This document shows, piece after piece, positions 1-6,686 of a DNA stretch of 8,882 nt. Numbering within the stretch: position 1 is the stretch's first letter; the number at the start of each line of letters is the position of its first letter. A model generated the notes under the pieces. It was not told where the DNA came from and searched no databases. It saw nothing but the letters and a program-made list of their open reading frames with translations. Both the position numbers and the translations under genes were made by a program. The DNA is from an uncultured Sulfuricurvum sp. (GTDB taxonomy: Bacteria; Campylobacterota; Campylobacteria; Campylobacterales; Sulfurimonadaceae): positions 1 to 8,882 of the forward strand of contig NZ_CALDDG010000029.1 in assembly GCF_937936435.1 (NCBI RefSeq), in the 5' to 3' direction.

Positions 1-198
1 AACATCGGTCCGGATTTGACCAACTATAAAGAGTTGTTTATGAAGAGCGGTGTGCGAAACGCCCAATTCGTTTATCAAAAAATCGCGGATGCACGTATCG
101 ACAACCCGACGACGCACATGACGATCAATCTGACGAACGGTCTTATGAATGAACGCGAAGTATGCGATTTGGCCTCTTACATCGTATCGAAAAAATAA
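1..198 (+). CDS. soxX: SoxX, c-type cytochrome subunit of SoxXA (3' end only)
   Basis: This is the last 65 codons of a gene whose start and CxxCH heme motif lie left of the window. The frame is open from base 1 to TAA at 196-198. The fragment begins NIGPDLT, the Gly-Pro-x-Leu stretch that follows the heme site in small c-type cytochromes, and later has THMTINLTNG, where the Met at codon 40 is the likely distal heme ligand. It ends in a helix (NEREVCDLASYIVSKK) typical of class I cytochromes c. In the family, SoxX is the periplasmic monoheme partner of SoxA; SoxXA oxidatively couples thiosulfate to the SoxY cysteine. The assignment as SoxX rather than another cytochrome c rests mainly on its place directly upstream of soxYZAB, 17 nt before soxY. 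Confidence 0.85.
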   Translation, partial: NIGPDLTNYKELFMKSGVRNAQFVYQKIADARIDNPTTHMTINLTNGLMNEREVCDLASYIVSKK

Positions 199-215
199 TT
201 ATCAAGGAGAATATC

Positions 216-686
216 ATGGAAAGAAGATCATTTATTAAAGGATTTGGGGTAGCGGCGGCATGTGCGGCACTATTACCGCACGTTGCATCGGCGGACGAAG
301 CGAAAAAAGTAGTCGGACCGAACGAGATGAATTATGATACGGCGGTTGCGGCGATTACCGGAGGAAAACCGGTGACTCCGTCATCAAAAGTATCGATTTC
401 GGCTCCCGAGATTGCGGAAAACGGTGCGGTTGTCCCTGTCAAAGTAACCGTAGAAAGCCCGATGAGCGATAAAGATTACGTCAAAGCGATTCATGTATTG
501 GCGTCTAAAAACTCTAACGTGCGTTGTGCGAATATCTATTTGACTCCTGCGAACGGCGAAGCCTATTTCGGAACCCGTATCAAACTCGGCGGAACTCAGG
601 ATGTCGTTGCGATTGCGGAAATGAGTGACGGAACGTTTTTGAGTGCAAAGCAAAATGTCAAAGTAACCATCGGCGGATGCGGTTGA
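216..686 (+). CDS. soxY: SoxY, sulfur-carrier subunit of SoxYZ
   Basis: This 156-residue protein is the covalent sulfur carrier of the periplasmic Sox pathway: intermediates are bound to the cysteine near its C-terminus while SoxXA and SoxB act on them. The ATG at 216 is chosen because AAGGAGA (204-210) lies 5 nt upstream and because it gives a Tat signal, ERRSFIK at residues 2-8, a hydrophobic stretch, and a likely cleavage after ASA (residue 26). An in-frame upstream ATG at 162 would start inside soxX and is rejected. The protein ends IGGCG, with the carrier cysteine at 155. The usual SoxY ending is GGCGG, so the last glycine is missing here. The gene sits between soxX and soxZ, as expected for a co-transcribed unit. 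Confidence 0.95.
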   Translation: MERRSFIKGFGVAAACAALLPHVASADEAKKVVGPNEMNYDTAVAAITGGKPVTPSSKVSISAPEIAENGAVVPVKVTVESPMSDKDYVKAIHVLASKNSNVRCANIYLTPANGEAYFGTRIKLGGTQDVVAIAEMSDGTFLSAKQNVKVTIGGCG

Positions 687-740
687 TAACCGATTTTACC
701 TTAACAGCGAAATAACAAAAAGATATTTAAAGGATACACC

Positions 741-1076
741 ATGGCAGAGATGAAAACACTGATTAAAATCAAACCGAAAACCTATGCGGTAGGCGAAACG
801 GTTAAAGTCGACTTTATGGCAATGCACCCGATGGAAACCGGTATGCGTAAAAACAAAGATACCGGAGAGATCATCCCGGCTCAGTACATTGACGAAGTTA
901 AATTTATGTTTAACGACCAAGTGATTACAAAGATGGTGATCTGGGAATCGTTGTCGGTTAATCCGCTCTTCTCGATCAGCTTTAAAGTACCGGGAGCGGG
1001 AACGTTGAAAGTTATTGCCAAAGACAACAAAGGGCAAAGTGTCGAAAGTACACAACAAATCACTCCAAAGGGATAA
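741..1076 (+). CDS. soxZ: SoxZ, scaffold subunit of SoxYZ
   Basis: This 111-residue protein is the partner of SoxY. In the family, SoxZ is an immunoglobulin-like beta-sandwich that binds SoxY and helps present its carrier arm to the Sox enzymes. It has no signal peptide and no cysteine, as usual for SoxZ, which is exported together with folded SoxY by the Tat pathway. Family hallmarks visible are HPMETGMRK (residues 29-37), IPAQYI (45-50), and SVNP (72-75). The ATG at 741 is preceded by TAAAGGA (728-734). The gap from soxY is 54 nt, the longest inside the sox cluster, and soxA starts 3 nt after the stop, so soxZ and soxA are probably translationally coupled. Confidence 0.95.
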   Translation: MAEMKTLIKIKPKTYAVGETVKVDFMAMHPMETGMRKNKDTGEIIPAQYIDEVKFMFNDQVITKMVIWESLSVNPLFSISFKVPGAGTLKVIAKDNKGQSVESTQQITPKG

Positions 1077-1079
1077 ATC

Positions 1080-1847
1080 ATGGGTAAATTATCTGTAAGT
1101 GCCGCACTGGTTTGTCTCGCTCTTTTCAGCGGTGCAAATGCGGAAGAAAAACTCAGTATGAGCGATGCCGATAAAGCGATGTATGCGGAGATGCTCGAAA
1201 ATAATCCCGCCGATATGGATGTTGCCGAAGGGGAACAACTTTTCGGCAATATGACCTCTTTGGAAGCGTACAGCAAAATGTTAGGGGTTAAAGAGAAAGA
1301 CTTAGCGGGTTATATCGCAGGATTCCCACGTTATGTCGATGGGGCGAAAAAAGTGATTACCCTTTCGCAATCGATTCAAATGGCGGCTGCGGATGCCGGC
1401 AAAACGGTTCCGAAACTGGAAAGCAAAGAGATGCTGAAAATGACTGCATACGTCAAATCATTGGCGAACGGTCTAAAAACGAACATCGACGTCAAAGCGA
1501 ACAAACAGATGAAAGAGATGATGGCTCTCGGTCAAGAAGTGTTTGAAACTCGCCGCGGCGGGCGCGGTCTTTCGTGTAACAGCTGTCACAGCCCCGATAT
1601 TATCGGTCAGCGTCTGCGAATGCAGCCGTTGCCGGATTTGGGTGTGAACAAAGCGGCGGGAACCTGGCCTGCGTATCGTATGACCAAAAGCGAAACGACG
1701 GCATTGGATAAACGTTTCCAACAATGTATGGACAATGCGTTATTGGCAAAAATTCCACTCGGTTCAAAAGAGATGGTTGCGCTAGAAGTTTACGTGACCA
1801 ATAAAACCAAAGGGAACGAGATCCAGATCCCGGGCTTGAAACGCTAA
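1080..1847 (+). CDS. soxA: SoxA, monoheme cytochrome subunit of SoxXA
   Basis: SoxA forms the catalytic part of SoxXA, which joins thiosulfate to the SoxY cysteine in the periplasm and passes electrons to cytochrome c. The 255-residue protein has a Sec signal peptide (residues 1-21, ending GANA). The only heme motif is CNSCH at 166-170. RFQQC at 212-216 matches the Arg-x-x-x-Cys of the SoxA active site, where the cysteine is the (persulfidated) axial ligand of the catalytic heme. The mature protein holds just these three cysteines, so it lacks the extra N-terminal heme of diheme SoxA. The start has AAAGGGA (1067-1073) just upstream, next to the soxZ stop, and soxB follows after 10 nt. Confidence 0.95.
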   Translation: MGKLSVSAALVCLALFSGANAEEKLSMSDADKAMYAEMLENNPADMDVAEGEQLFGNMTSLEAYSKMLGVKEKDLAGYIAGFPRYVDGAKKVITLSQSIQMAAADAGKTVPKLESKEMLKMTAYVKSLANGLKTNIDVKANKQMKEMMALGQEVFETRRGGRGLSCNSCHSPDIIGQRLRMQPLPDLGVNKAAGTWPAYRMTKSETTALDKRFQQCMDNALLAKIPLGSKEMVALEVYVTNKTKGNEIQIPGLKR

Positions 1848-1857
1848 GGGGGAGAGA

Positions 1858-3624
1858 ATGGATTTATCACGAAGAGATTTTTTTCATATCGCGGCTGCTT
1901 TGGGACTGGGAGTTCCGGCGGTTGCTTCGGCTGCTTCGTCGGTCAAACGGATCGATGAGGTCGGTCTTAAAGAGATTTACGGATTTAATGCCCGCGGGAA
2001 TGTGACGTTGTTGCATATCTGCGACATGCATGCGCACCTTAAGCCTTTGTATTGGCGTGAACCATCGACATTGATTTCGGCACCGAATTTGACCGGAACA
2101 CCGGGATTTTTGTGCGGTGAGTCATTTTTGAAACATTACGGTATGAAAGGCAAAAGTCTGGATGCTTATTTCGATACCTACATGAATTTTGACGCAATGG
2201 CGCATAAATTTGGGAAAATGGGGGGGATTTCTCATATGAAAACCCTCATTAACCATATCAAAAAAGAGCGCGGTGCCGATAATGTTATGCTCCTCGATTC
2301 GGGAGATACATGGCAGGGTACCGGAGTCGCTTTAAAAACCAAGGGTGAGGCGATCGTCAAAGCGCAAAACTATCTCGGTGTCGACGTTATGGTCGGTCAC
2401 TGGGAATTTACGTACGGTAAAACGCGGGTCAAAGAGCTGATCGAAATGCTCAACGCGAAATTCATTTCCCAAAATATTATCGGGGACGATTCGTTTGCCG
2501 ACGATTTCGAAGAGCTTATTTTCGAACCGTACACGATTATGGAGCGCGGCGGGGCTAAGATCGGTATCATCGGTCAGTCGTTCCCGTTCACCTCTACGGC
2601 AAACCCGAAAGAGTTTACTCAAGGATGGAGCTTCGGTCTTCGTTTGGATACCCTTCAAACGTATGTAGACAAACTCCGCAAAGAGGAAAAAGTGGACTGT
2701 GTCGTCGTATTGTCGCATGACGGGTTCAGCGTCGACCAGGAGGTTGCGCGCCAAGTCAAAGGGATTGATTTTATCCTGAGCGGACATACGCATGACCCTT
2801 CTCCGCAGCCGACGGTTATTAACGGTACTGTCATCATTATCGCCGGAAGCCACGGTAAATACGTCGGACGTTTGGATATCGATATCCAAAACCATAAAGT
2901 CAAAGGGTATGAGTACAAACTCATTCCGGTAGCGTCGAACCTTATTCCGGCCGATCCGGAAGGGGAAAAATTGGTAGCGGAATTGTACTCGCCGTATGAT
3001 TCGGAACTTTCCGAAGTGTTGGGGATCACGAAAAATACATTATTTAAACGTGACACCTTCCATTCGACGTTCGACCAACTGATCAACGATTCGATCATCG
3101 ATGCGATGGACTCGGATATTTCGTTTACTCCGGGATACCGCTGGGGAACCACGGTACTCGAAGGAGATGCGATTACGATGGATCACGTCTATGATATGAC
3201 GGCGATCACGTATCCGAACGTCTATACCTTCGAATTGACCGGAAAACATATCCGTACCCTGCTTGAGGATATCGCCGATAACGTGTTCAACGCTAATCCG
3301 CTGTATCAGCAAGGAGGAGATATGAGTCGTCTCGGCGGGGTGACCTACGAGATCAAGGTTGGAGCCGCTTCCGGTAAGCGTATTCACAACATTACGGTCG
3401 GCGGAAAACCGTTGAACGATGCAAAAGTGTATAAAGTCTCTTCATGGGGCGGCAATTTGCAAAACGCGGGGAGCAATCTCAGAGAATCGCTCACCCGTCC
3501 GGTATACGATGTCACCGCAGCGTATATTCGCCGTCAGAAAAATGTCAACATCAGCGGTAACAGCAATGTGCGCTTGATGGACTATGACTGCGGCTGTCCG
3601 AAAAAAGGTGCGAGAGGGTGCTAA
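1858..3624 (+). CDS. soxB: SoxB, dimanganese sulfate thiohydrolase
   Basis: SoxB hydrolyses the sulfonate from SoxY-bound thiosulfate, releasing sulfate in the periplasm. The 588-residue protein starts with a Tat signal (SRRDFFH at 4-10, probable cleavage after ASA at 23-25). It has the metallophosphatase/5'-nucleotidase fold motifs in order: DMHAH (56-60), GDTWQG (149-154), GHWEFTYG (180-187, the SoxB form of the usual GNHE motif), SHDG (286-289) and SGHTHD (308-313). These supply the metal ligands. The remaining half is the usual C-terminal substrate domain. The start is set by a strong purine-rich AAGGGGGAG (1846-1854) that overlaps the soxA stop. Two details stand out: His60 where I recall Gln in many SoxB, and a cysteine-rich end (CGC at 578-580, C588 as last residue). 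Confidence 0.96.
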   Translation: MDLSRRDFFHIAAALGLGVPAVASAASSVKRIDEVGLKEIYGFNARGNVTLLHICDMHAHLKPLYWREPSTLISAPNLTGTPGFLCGESFLKHYGMKGKSLDAYFDTYMNFDAMAHKFGKMGGISHMKTLINHIKKERGADNVMLLDSGDTWQGTGVALKTKGEAIVKAQNYLGVDVMVGHWEFTYGKTRVKELIEMLNAKFISQNIIGDDSFADDFEELIFEPYTIMERGGAKIGIIGQSFPFTSTANPKEFTQGWSFGLRLDTLQTYVDKLRKEEKVDCVVVLSHDGFSVDQEVARQVKGIDFILSGHTHDPSPQPTVINGTVIIIAGSHGKYVGRLDIDIQNHKVKGYEYKLIPVASNLIPADPEGEKLVAELYSPYDSELSEVLGITKNTLFKRDTFHSTFDQLINDSIIDAMDSDISFTPGYRWGTTVLEGDAITMDHVYDMTAITYPNVYTFELTGKHIRTLLEDIADNVFNANPLYQQGGDMSRLGGVTYEIKVGAASGKRIHNITVGGKPLNDAKVYKVSSWGGNLQNAGSNLRESLTRPVYDVTAAYIRRQKNVNISGNSNVRLMDYDCGCPKKGARGC

Positions 3625-3653
3625 AACACCCCGATCGTCAACTTCAAAACTTA

Positions 3654-3659
3654 AAGGAG
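3654..3659 (+). promoter_or_regulatory. Ribosome binding site of the porin gene
   Basis: AAGGAG lies 8 nt before the ATG at 3668. It fixes that start against an in-frame upstream TTG at 3584, which would lie inside soxB and destroy the signal peptide. Confidence 0.8.
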
Positions 3660-3667
3660 TGAGAGTT

Positions 3668-5152
3668 ATGAACGTAATGAAAATCAGTATGGCGGCAGCA
3701 GCTGCATGTCTACTAGCAACGTCGGCGCATGCGCTTAAAACGGAAGATCGTACCTTAAAAGGGAATATGCAGGTTGAATATACCAAAGTTCCGGGTGATG
3801 TAAATACTGTAGCCGAAATGTTTACAAAAGGTGAAGTTTACGGGCGTATCCGTTCGAACATGTTTTTGTGGGACTGGGATAATGAAAAATTGAACAGCAC
3901 AAAAGATCATGATGCATGGGGACTCGGCGGAAGCTTGATCTATAAAACAGGATTTTTCAACGGATTCGGCGCGACTTTAGGTTTTTACGGAACGGTGCCG
4001 CTTACGGCTGAGAATACTATCGGTACGACCAATATCGGTAAAGCGGGTAAAGATACGTATCGTACGGCGGCTGACGGTTCAGAAGAGGCTATCGGCGTAT
4101 TGGCTGAGGGATATTTGGAATACAAAGCAGGAAAAACCGATCTTAAAGTCGGTCGCCAAATTATCGAAAGCACCCTTTTGGCATCCAATGACACTAAAAT
4201 GGTTCCTAATACGTTTGAAGCAGCCGTTGTTGAAAACAAAGATGTTCCCGATACCAAATTGCGTTTAGGGTATATCACACAACAAAAGTTACGTGATCAC
4301 CAAACATTTCACAGTATTTTAGCTTACCAAAAACGTGTTGAGAATGACGATTCTGCAGGACATGCAGGACTCACTCCGGCCAAAATCGCGGCTGCGGGAG
4401 AAGATAAAGATCCTGAAATGATTTTTGTAACGGCAGAAAACAAATCGATCAAAAATTTGAAACTTAACGCTGATTACTATAACATCGACGGCTTTTTCTC
4501 TACATTGGTTCTCGAAGCGAACTATAAAATCGCTCTTGGCAGTGACTGGTCATTGACACCGGGTGTACGTTATCTTCGTCAAATGGACGACGGTGCGGGT
4601 GCAATCGGAGGTGCGGCATTAGCAGGTAATGTTACAGCTGCATCGGCAAAAGGTTATACTGATCCTACCAGCGTTGACGCAAGCATGTGGGCAGCACGTT
4701 TGGTCTTGGCAAACGGACCGTTTTCACTCATGGGCGGTTTCTCTAAAGTTGCCGATGATGCCGATATCATTGCTCCGTGGCGTGGATTCCCGACGGGAGG
4801 ATATACCCGTTCTATGGCACAGTATAACTGGATGGCAAATACTAAAACATGGATGGTTCAAGCCAAATACGATTTCAACAAAGCAGGCTTGGTTCCGGGT
4901 CTGAATGTTGCGGCCGATTATGCGGATATGAATTATGATGATGCGAAAATGCTTGCAGGTTCGCTCAAATATTCAGATCGCACGATTTTCCATGTCGATG
5001 CGATTCAAACGTTTAAAGCTTTGCCAAACACAGAGTTTAAACTCCGTTTTGCAACGGTCAATGCTGACCCATTGTTAAAAACACCGATTACCGATACAAC
5101 CGATTACGATTCGTACAACGAGTACCGTTTCGAAATCAACTATATGTTCTAA
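3668..5152 (+). CDS. Opr/OprD-type outer-membrane porin in the sox operon
   Basis: This 494-residue protein is probably a beta-barrel porin that lets small solutes cross the outer membrane. It has a Sec signal peptide (residues 1-22, ending SAHA), alternating polar and hydrophobic strands throughout (for example the Gly/aromatic-rich stretch encoded near 3950-3995), and a C-terminal YRFEINYMF whose final Phe is the usual barrel-assembly signal. Phrases such as EVYGRIRSNMFLWDWD, VGRQIIES and MVPNTFEAAVVENK resemble the Opr family porins of Campylobacterota, by memory. It begins 43 nt after soxB with no terminator between, and a strong terminator follows it, so it is probably the last gene of the sox transcript. 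A role in thiosulfate entry or sulfate exit is inference. The assignment as a porin is firm; the substrate is unknown. Confidence 0.85.
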   Translation: MNVMKISMAAAAACLLATSAHALKTEDRTLKGNMQVEYTKVPGDVNTVAEMFTKGEVYGRIRSNMFLWDWDNEKLNSTKDHDAWGLGGSLIYKTGFFNGFGATLGFYGTVPLTAENTIGTTNIGKAGKDTYRTAADGSEEAIGVLAEGYLEYKAGKTDLKVGRQIIESTLLASNDTKMVPNTFEAAVVENKDVPDTKLRLGYITQQKLRDHQTFHSILAYQKRVENDDSAGHAGLTPAKIAAAGEDKDPEMIFVTAENKSIKNLKLNADYYNIDGFFSTLVLEANYKIALGSDWSLTPGVRYLRQMDDGAGAIGGAALAGNVTAASAKGYTDPTSVDASMWAARLVLANGPFSLMGGFSKVADDADIIAPWRGFPTGGYTRSMAQYNWMANTKTWMVQAKYDFNKAGLVPGLNVAADYADMNYDDAKMLAGSLKYSDRTIFHVDAIQTFKALPNTEFKLRFATVNADPLLKTPITDTTDYDSYNEYRFEINYMF

Positions 5153-5160
5153 CAATACAT

Positions 5161-5188
5161 GATCCGCCTTTGGGCGGGTCTTGTTTTA
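5161..5188 (+). terminator. Rho-independent terminator ending the sox-porin operon
   Basis: GATCCGCC (5161-5168) pairs with GGCGGGTC (5173-5180) as 8 bp including one G-T wobble, with a TTTG loop, followed by TTGTTTTA. It lies 8 nt after the porin stop and separates the sox operon from the DsrE unit. Confidence 0.87.
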
Positions 5189-5197
5189 TAATGAAGA

Positions 5198-5229
5198 TTG
5201 TGGACTTTTGTATAATTGAAAGTCTACAA
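5198..5229. promoter_or_regulatory. Operator-like inverted repeat over the DsrE-gene promoter
   Basis: TTGTGGACTTT (5198-5208) and AAAGTCTACAA (5219-5229) are reverse complements at 10 of 11 positions; the single mismatch would be a G-U pair in RNA. The 10-nt spacer holds the TATAAT box. An element placed like this could be the binding site of a dimeric repressor. It is not followed by a T-run, so it is not a terminator. A partial copy of the right half, GGAAGTCTTC, occurs at 5242-5251. Confidence 0.5.
5211..5216 (+). promoter_or_regulatory. Probable -10 box (TATAAT) of the DsrE/DUF302 unit
   Basis: A perfect TATAAT lies 22 bp after the upstream terminator and 46 nt before the ATG, preceded by a T-rich stretch (CTTTTG). 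No good -35 is found at 16-18 bp, which is common for the main sigma factor in Campylobacterota. Transcription would start near 5223, inside the right arm of the inverted repeat. Confidence 0.6.
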
Positions 5230-5262
5230 CCGTCATTATACGGAAGTCTTCAAGGAGTAGCT

Positions 5263-5697
5263 ATGAAAAAAGTGTTTTGGATTTGGTTGCTATTGAGTGT
5301 TTCCCTGTATGCCGATGTCCGTTTTGCCCAGCCTTTGCCGACTATCGATAAGCCCCGAGAGGTTGTTCTCGGAGTGAGTTCCGGCGACGATGAGACGATT
5401 CAACACGTCTTAAGTACGGCAAACAATGTTTTGAAATTCTACGGACCGGAAAAAGTACACATGCGGATCGTCGCTTATTATCACGGTATTCGGACCGTAT
5501 TAAAAAATGAGAAAGCATTTGCTCCGCGTGTGGATGCTTTGCAACAATACGGGGTTGAGTTTGTCGCATGCGGCAATACGATGCGTACTAAAAATATATC
5601 GGAATCGGAACTGATGCCCGATGTTGAAGTCGTCAGTGCCGGTATAGCCGAAATTATCGAGCGCTCTGCAGAGGGTGCCGTATATATCCATCCATAA
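5263..5697 (+). CDS. Exported DsrE-family protein
   Basis: This 144-residue protein has a signal peptide (residues 1-17, MKKVFWIWLLLSVSLYA) followed by a DsrE/DsrF-like domain. Visible are a first beta strand and loop REVVLGVSSGDD (32-43), a helix (residues 44-60), a second strand MRIVAYYHGI (67-76), a helix, and GVEFVACGNTM (97-107) with Cys103, the position of the cysteine in many DsrE-like proteins. It is the only cysteine in the mature protein. DsrE relatives in the cytoplasm carry sulfur as a persulfide; the exported ones are mostly uncharacterised. The ATG at 5263 has AAGGAG (5252-5257) 5 nt upstream; an in-frame TTG at 5170 lies inside the terminator and is rejected. Sulfur handling is inference from the family and the sox neighbour. 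Confidence 0.8.
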   Translation: MKKVFWIWLLLSVSLYADVRFAQPLPTIDKPREVVLGVSSGDDETIQHVLSTANNVLKFYGPEKVHMRIVAYYHGIRTVLKNEKAFAPRVDALQQYGVEFVACGNTMRTKNISESELMPDVEVVSAGIAEIIERSAEGAVYIHP

Positions 5698-5706
5698 GGA
5701 GAAAAA

Positions 5707-6615
5707 GTGAAAGCAATAATTGTATTGATAATGGCGGGGTTTTTATCCCTTTTCGGCGGTGATTTACACCTTTACAGCGCTCCGAACGCTGATGGAAAAT
5801 TGAGCCCGACCGTTATAGAAAAAGCGTTTGAAGCGAACGGATTCGTGATATCGGCCGATACCGAAATGAACGGTCCGTTTACGAAACAATTCGGGAAAAG
5901 CGATTTTTCCATTTTTAACCTTATGACGGTGATTCCGAAAAAAGAGGCGGCTTCTTTGGTGAAATCGCATCCGGACGGAGGAATTTTCGTCCCGATGGGA
6001 GTCGGTATCTACCAGAAAAAAGGTGAAAACGATCTGCATGTTTCGGTATTGACCGTGGCGGCAATGAAAAAAATCGCAGGGTTTGACGCTCCCGAGTTTG
6101 CCGCTATCGAAAAAAATGTGATGGCTATCTTAGAAAAAACGCTTCCCGGGGCTAAACACACGTTGAGTGCGGACGCTCTTCCTGCTGAGGGGGTATTGTT
6201 GAGCCGATTCGTCCGTGCAAGCGGTGCCGACAGCTGGCAAAGCGATAAAGACGATGCGGAAATGATGATCGAAGAAGGGCTCAAACCTGCCGGATTCGTA
6301 TTGTCCAATTTTACCGATTATCAGTTCATGTTGACGGAAAACGGAGATGAAAGCCCTTTTAACTTTTATGACACTTATTCGATTTGTAAACTCAAAGTGA
6401 TCTATACGGTTGCTCAAACACGTCCTGAAGCCGCGGCTTTTGCACCGTGTACATTGATGGTATACAAGAAAAAAGATGCTGATGAGATCGTAATGGGATT
6501 CCCGGGAGTTTACAACTGGATGAGCAGTGCCCGCGTAGAAGATCCGGATGCCAAAGCGGTATTGTCTCAAGCGCAGAAAGATTTTGAAGCCGTTTTGAAA
6601 AGTGTTATCGAATAG
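5707..6615 (+). CDS. Exported protein with two tandem DUF302-like modules
   Basis: This 302-residue protein begins with a hydrophobic signal segment (residues 1-18). The rest splits into two related halves. Half one (about 34-147) has IEKAFEANGFVIS, a strand region FSIFNLMTVIPKKEAASLV, then IFVPMGVGIYQKK and an end helix PEFAAIEKNVMAILEKTL. Half two (about 184-300) has IEEGLKPAGFVLS, YSICKLKVIYTVAQTRPEAA, FAPCTLMVYKKKD and DAKAVLSQAQKDFEAVLKSV in the same order. The layout resembles the DUF302 fold, whose function is not established. Half two has two cysteines (C227, C248), half one none. The GTG start at 5707 has AAGGAG (5696-5701) at 5 nt, overlapping the stop of the DsrE gene, so the two genes form one operon. 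Function unknown; periplasmic or membrane-anchored. Confidence 0.7.
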   Translation: MKAIIVLIMAGFLSLFGGDLHLYSAPNADGKLSPTVIEKAFEANGFVISADTEMNGPFTKQFGKSDFSIFNLMTVIPKKEAASLVKSHPDGGIFVPMGVGIYQKKGENDLHVSVLTVAAMKKIAGFDAPEFAAIEKNVMAILEKTLPGAKHTLSADALPAEGVLLSRFVRASGADSWQSDKDDAEMMIEEGLKPAGFVLSNFTDYQFMLTENGDESPFNFYDTYSICKLKVIYTVAQTRPEAAAFAPCTLMVYKKKDADEIVMGFPGVYNWMSSARVEDPDAKAVLSQAQKDFEAVLKSVIE

Positions 6616-6617
6616 TA

Positions 6618-6645
6618 TTGTATAAGCGAGGATACATGCTATAAT
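6618..6645 (+). promoter_or_regulatory. Extended -10 promoter of the DHH-M23 operon
   Basis: TGCTATAAT (6637-6645) is a full extended -10. TTGTAT (6618-6623), at a 16-bp spacing, is a modest -35. It lies in the 71-bp gap after the DUF302 gene, where no terminator is visible. Transcription would start near 6652, giving a leader of about 35 nt. Confidence 0.65.
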
Positions 6646-6648
6646 CCC

Positions 6649-6662
6649 GGCAATTTATTGCC
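6649..6662 (+). other. Small inverted repeat at the start of the DHH-gene leader
   Basis: GGCAAT and ATTGCC are perfect reverse complements around TT; as a hairpin this would be GGCAA/TTGCC with a TTTA loop. It lies at or just beyond the predicted start of transcription and has no T-run after it, so it is not a terminator. It could stabilise the 5' end of the mRNA or be chance. Confidence 0.3.
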
Positions 6663-6686
6663 TGTGAAGCGTTTAACGAGTATCCG

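Noticed and set aside
680..697. Hairpin CGGTT-GAT-AACCG with TTTT after it, spanning the soxY stop
   Set aside because: The stem is only 5 bp and lies in the middle of an operon whose later genes must be expressed. Too weak to call a terminator.
2332..3387. Overlapping reverse-strand open frames inside soxB
   Set aside because: They are shadows of a well-supported soxB; their translations are low-complexity, arginine- and serine-rich and resemble no family.
3625..3667. Possible promoter between soxB and the porin gene
   Set aside because: No TATAAT-like box is seen in these 43 nt; only the ribosome binding site is clear.
4629..4904. 91-codon open frame inside the porin gene
   Set aside because: It is in another frame of a clear porin gene, has no ribosome binding site, and its protein shows no recognisable features.
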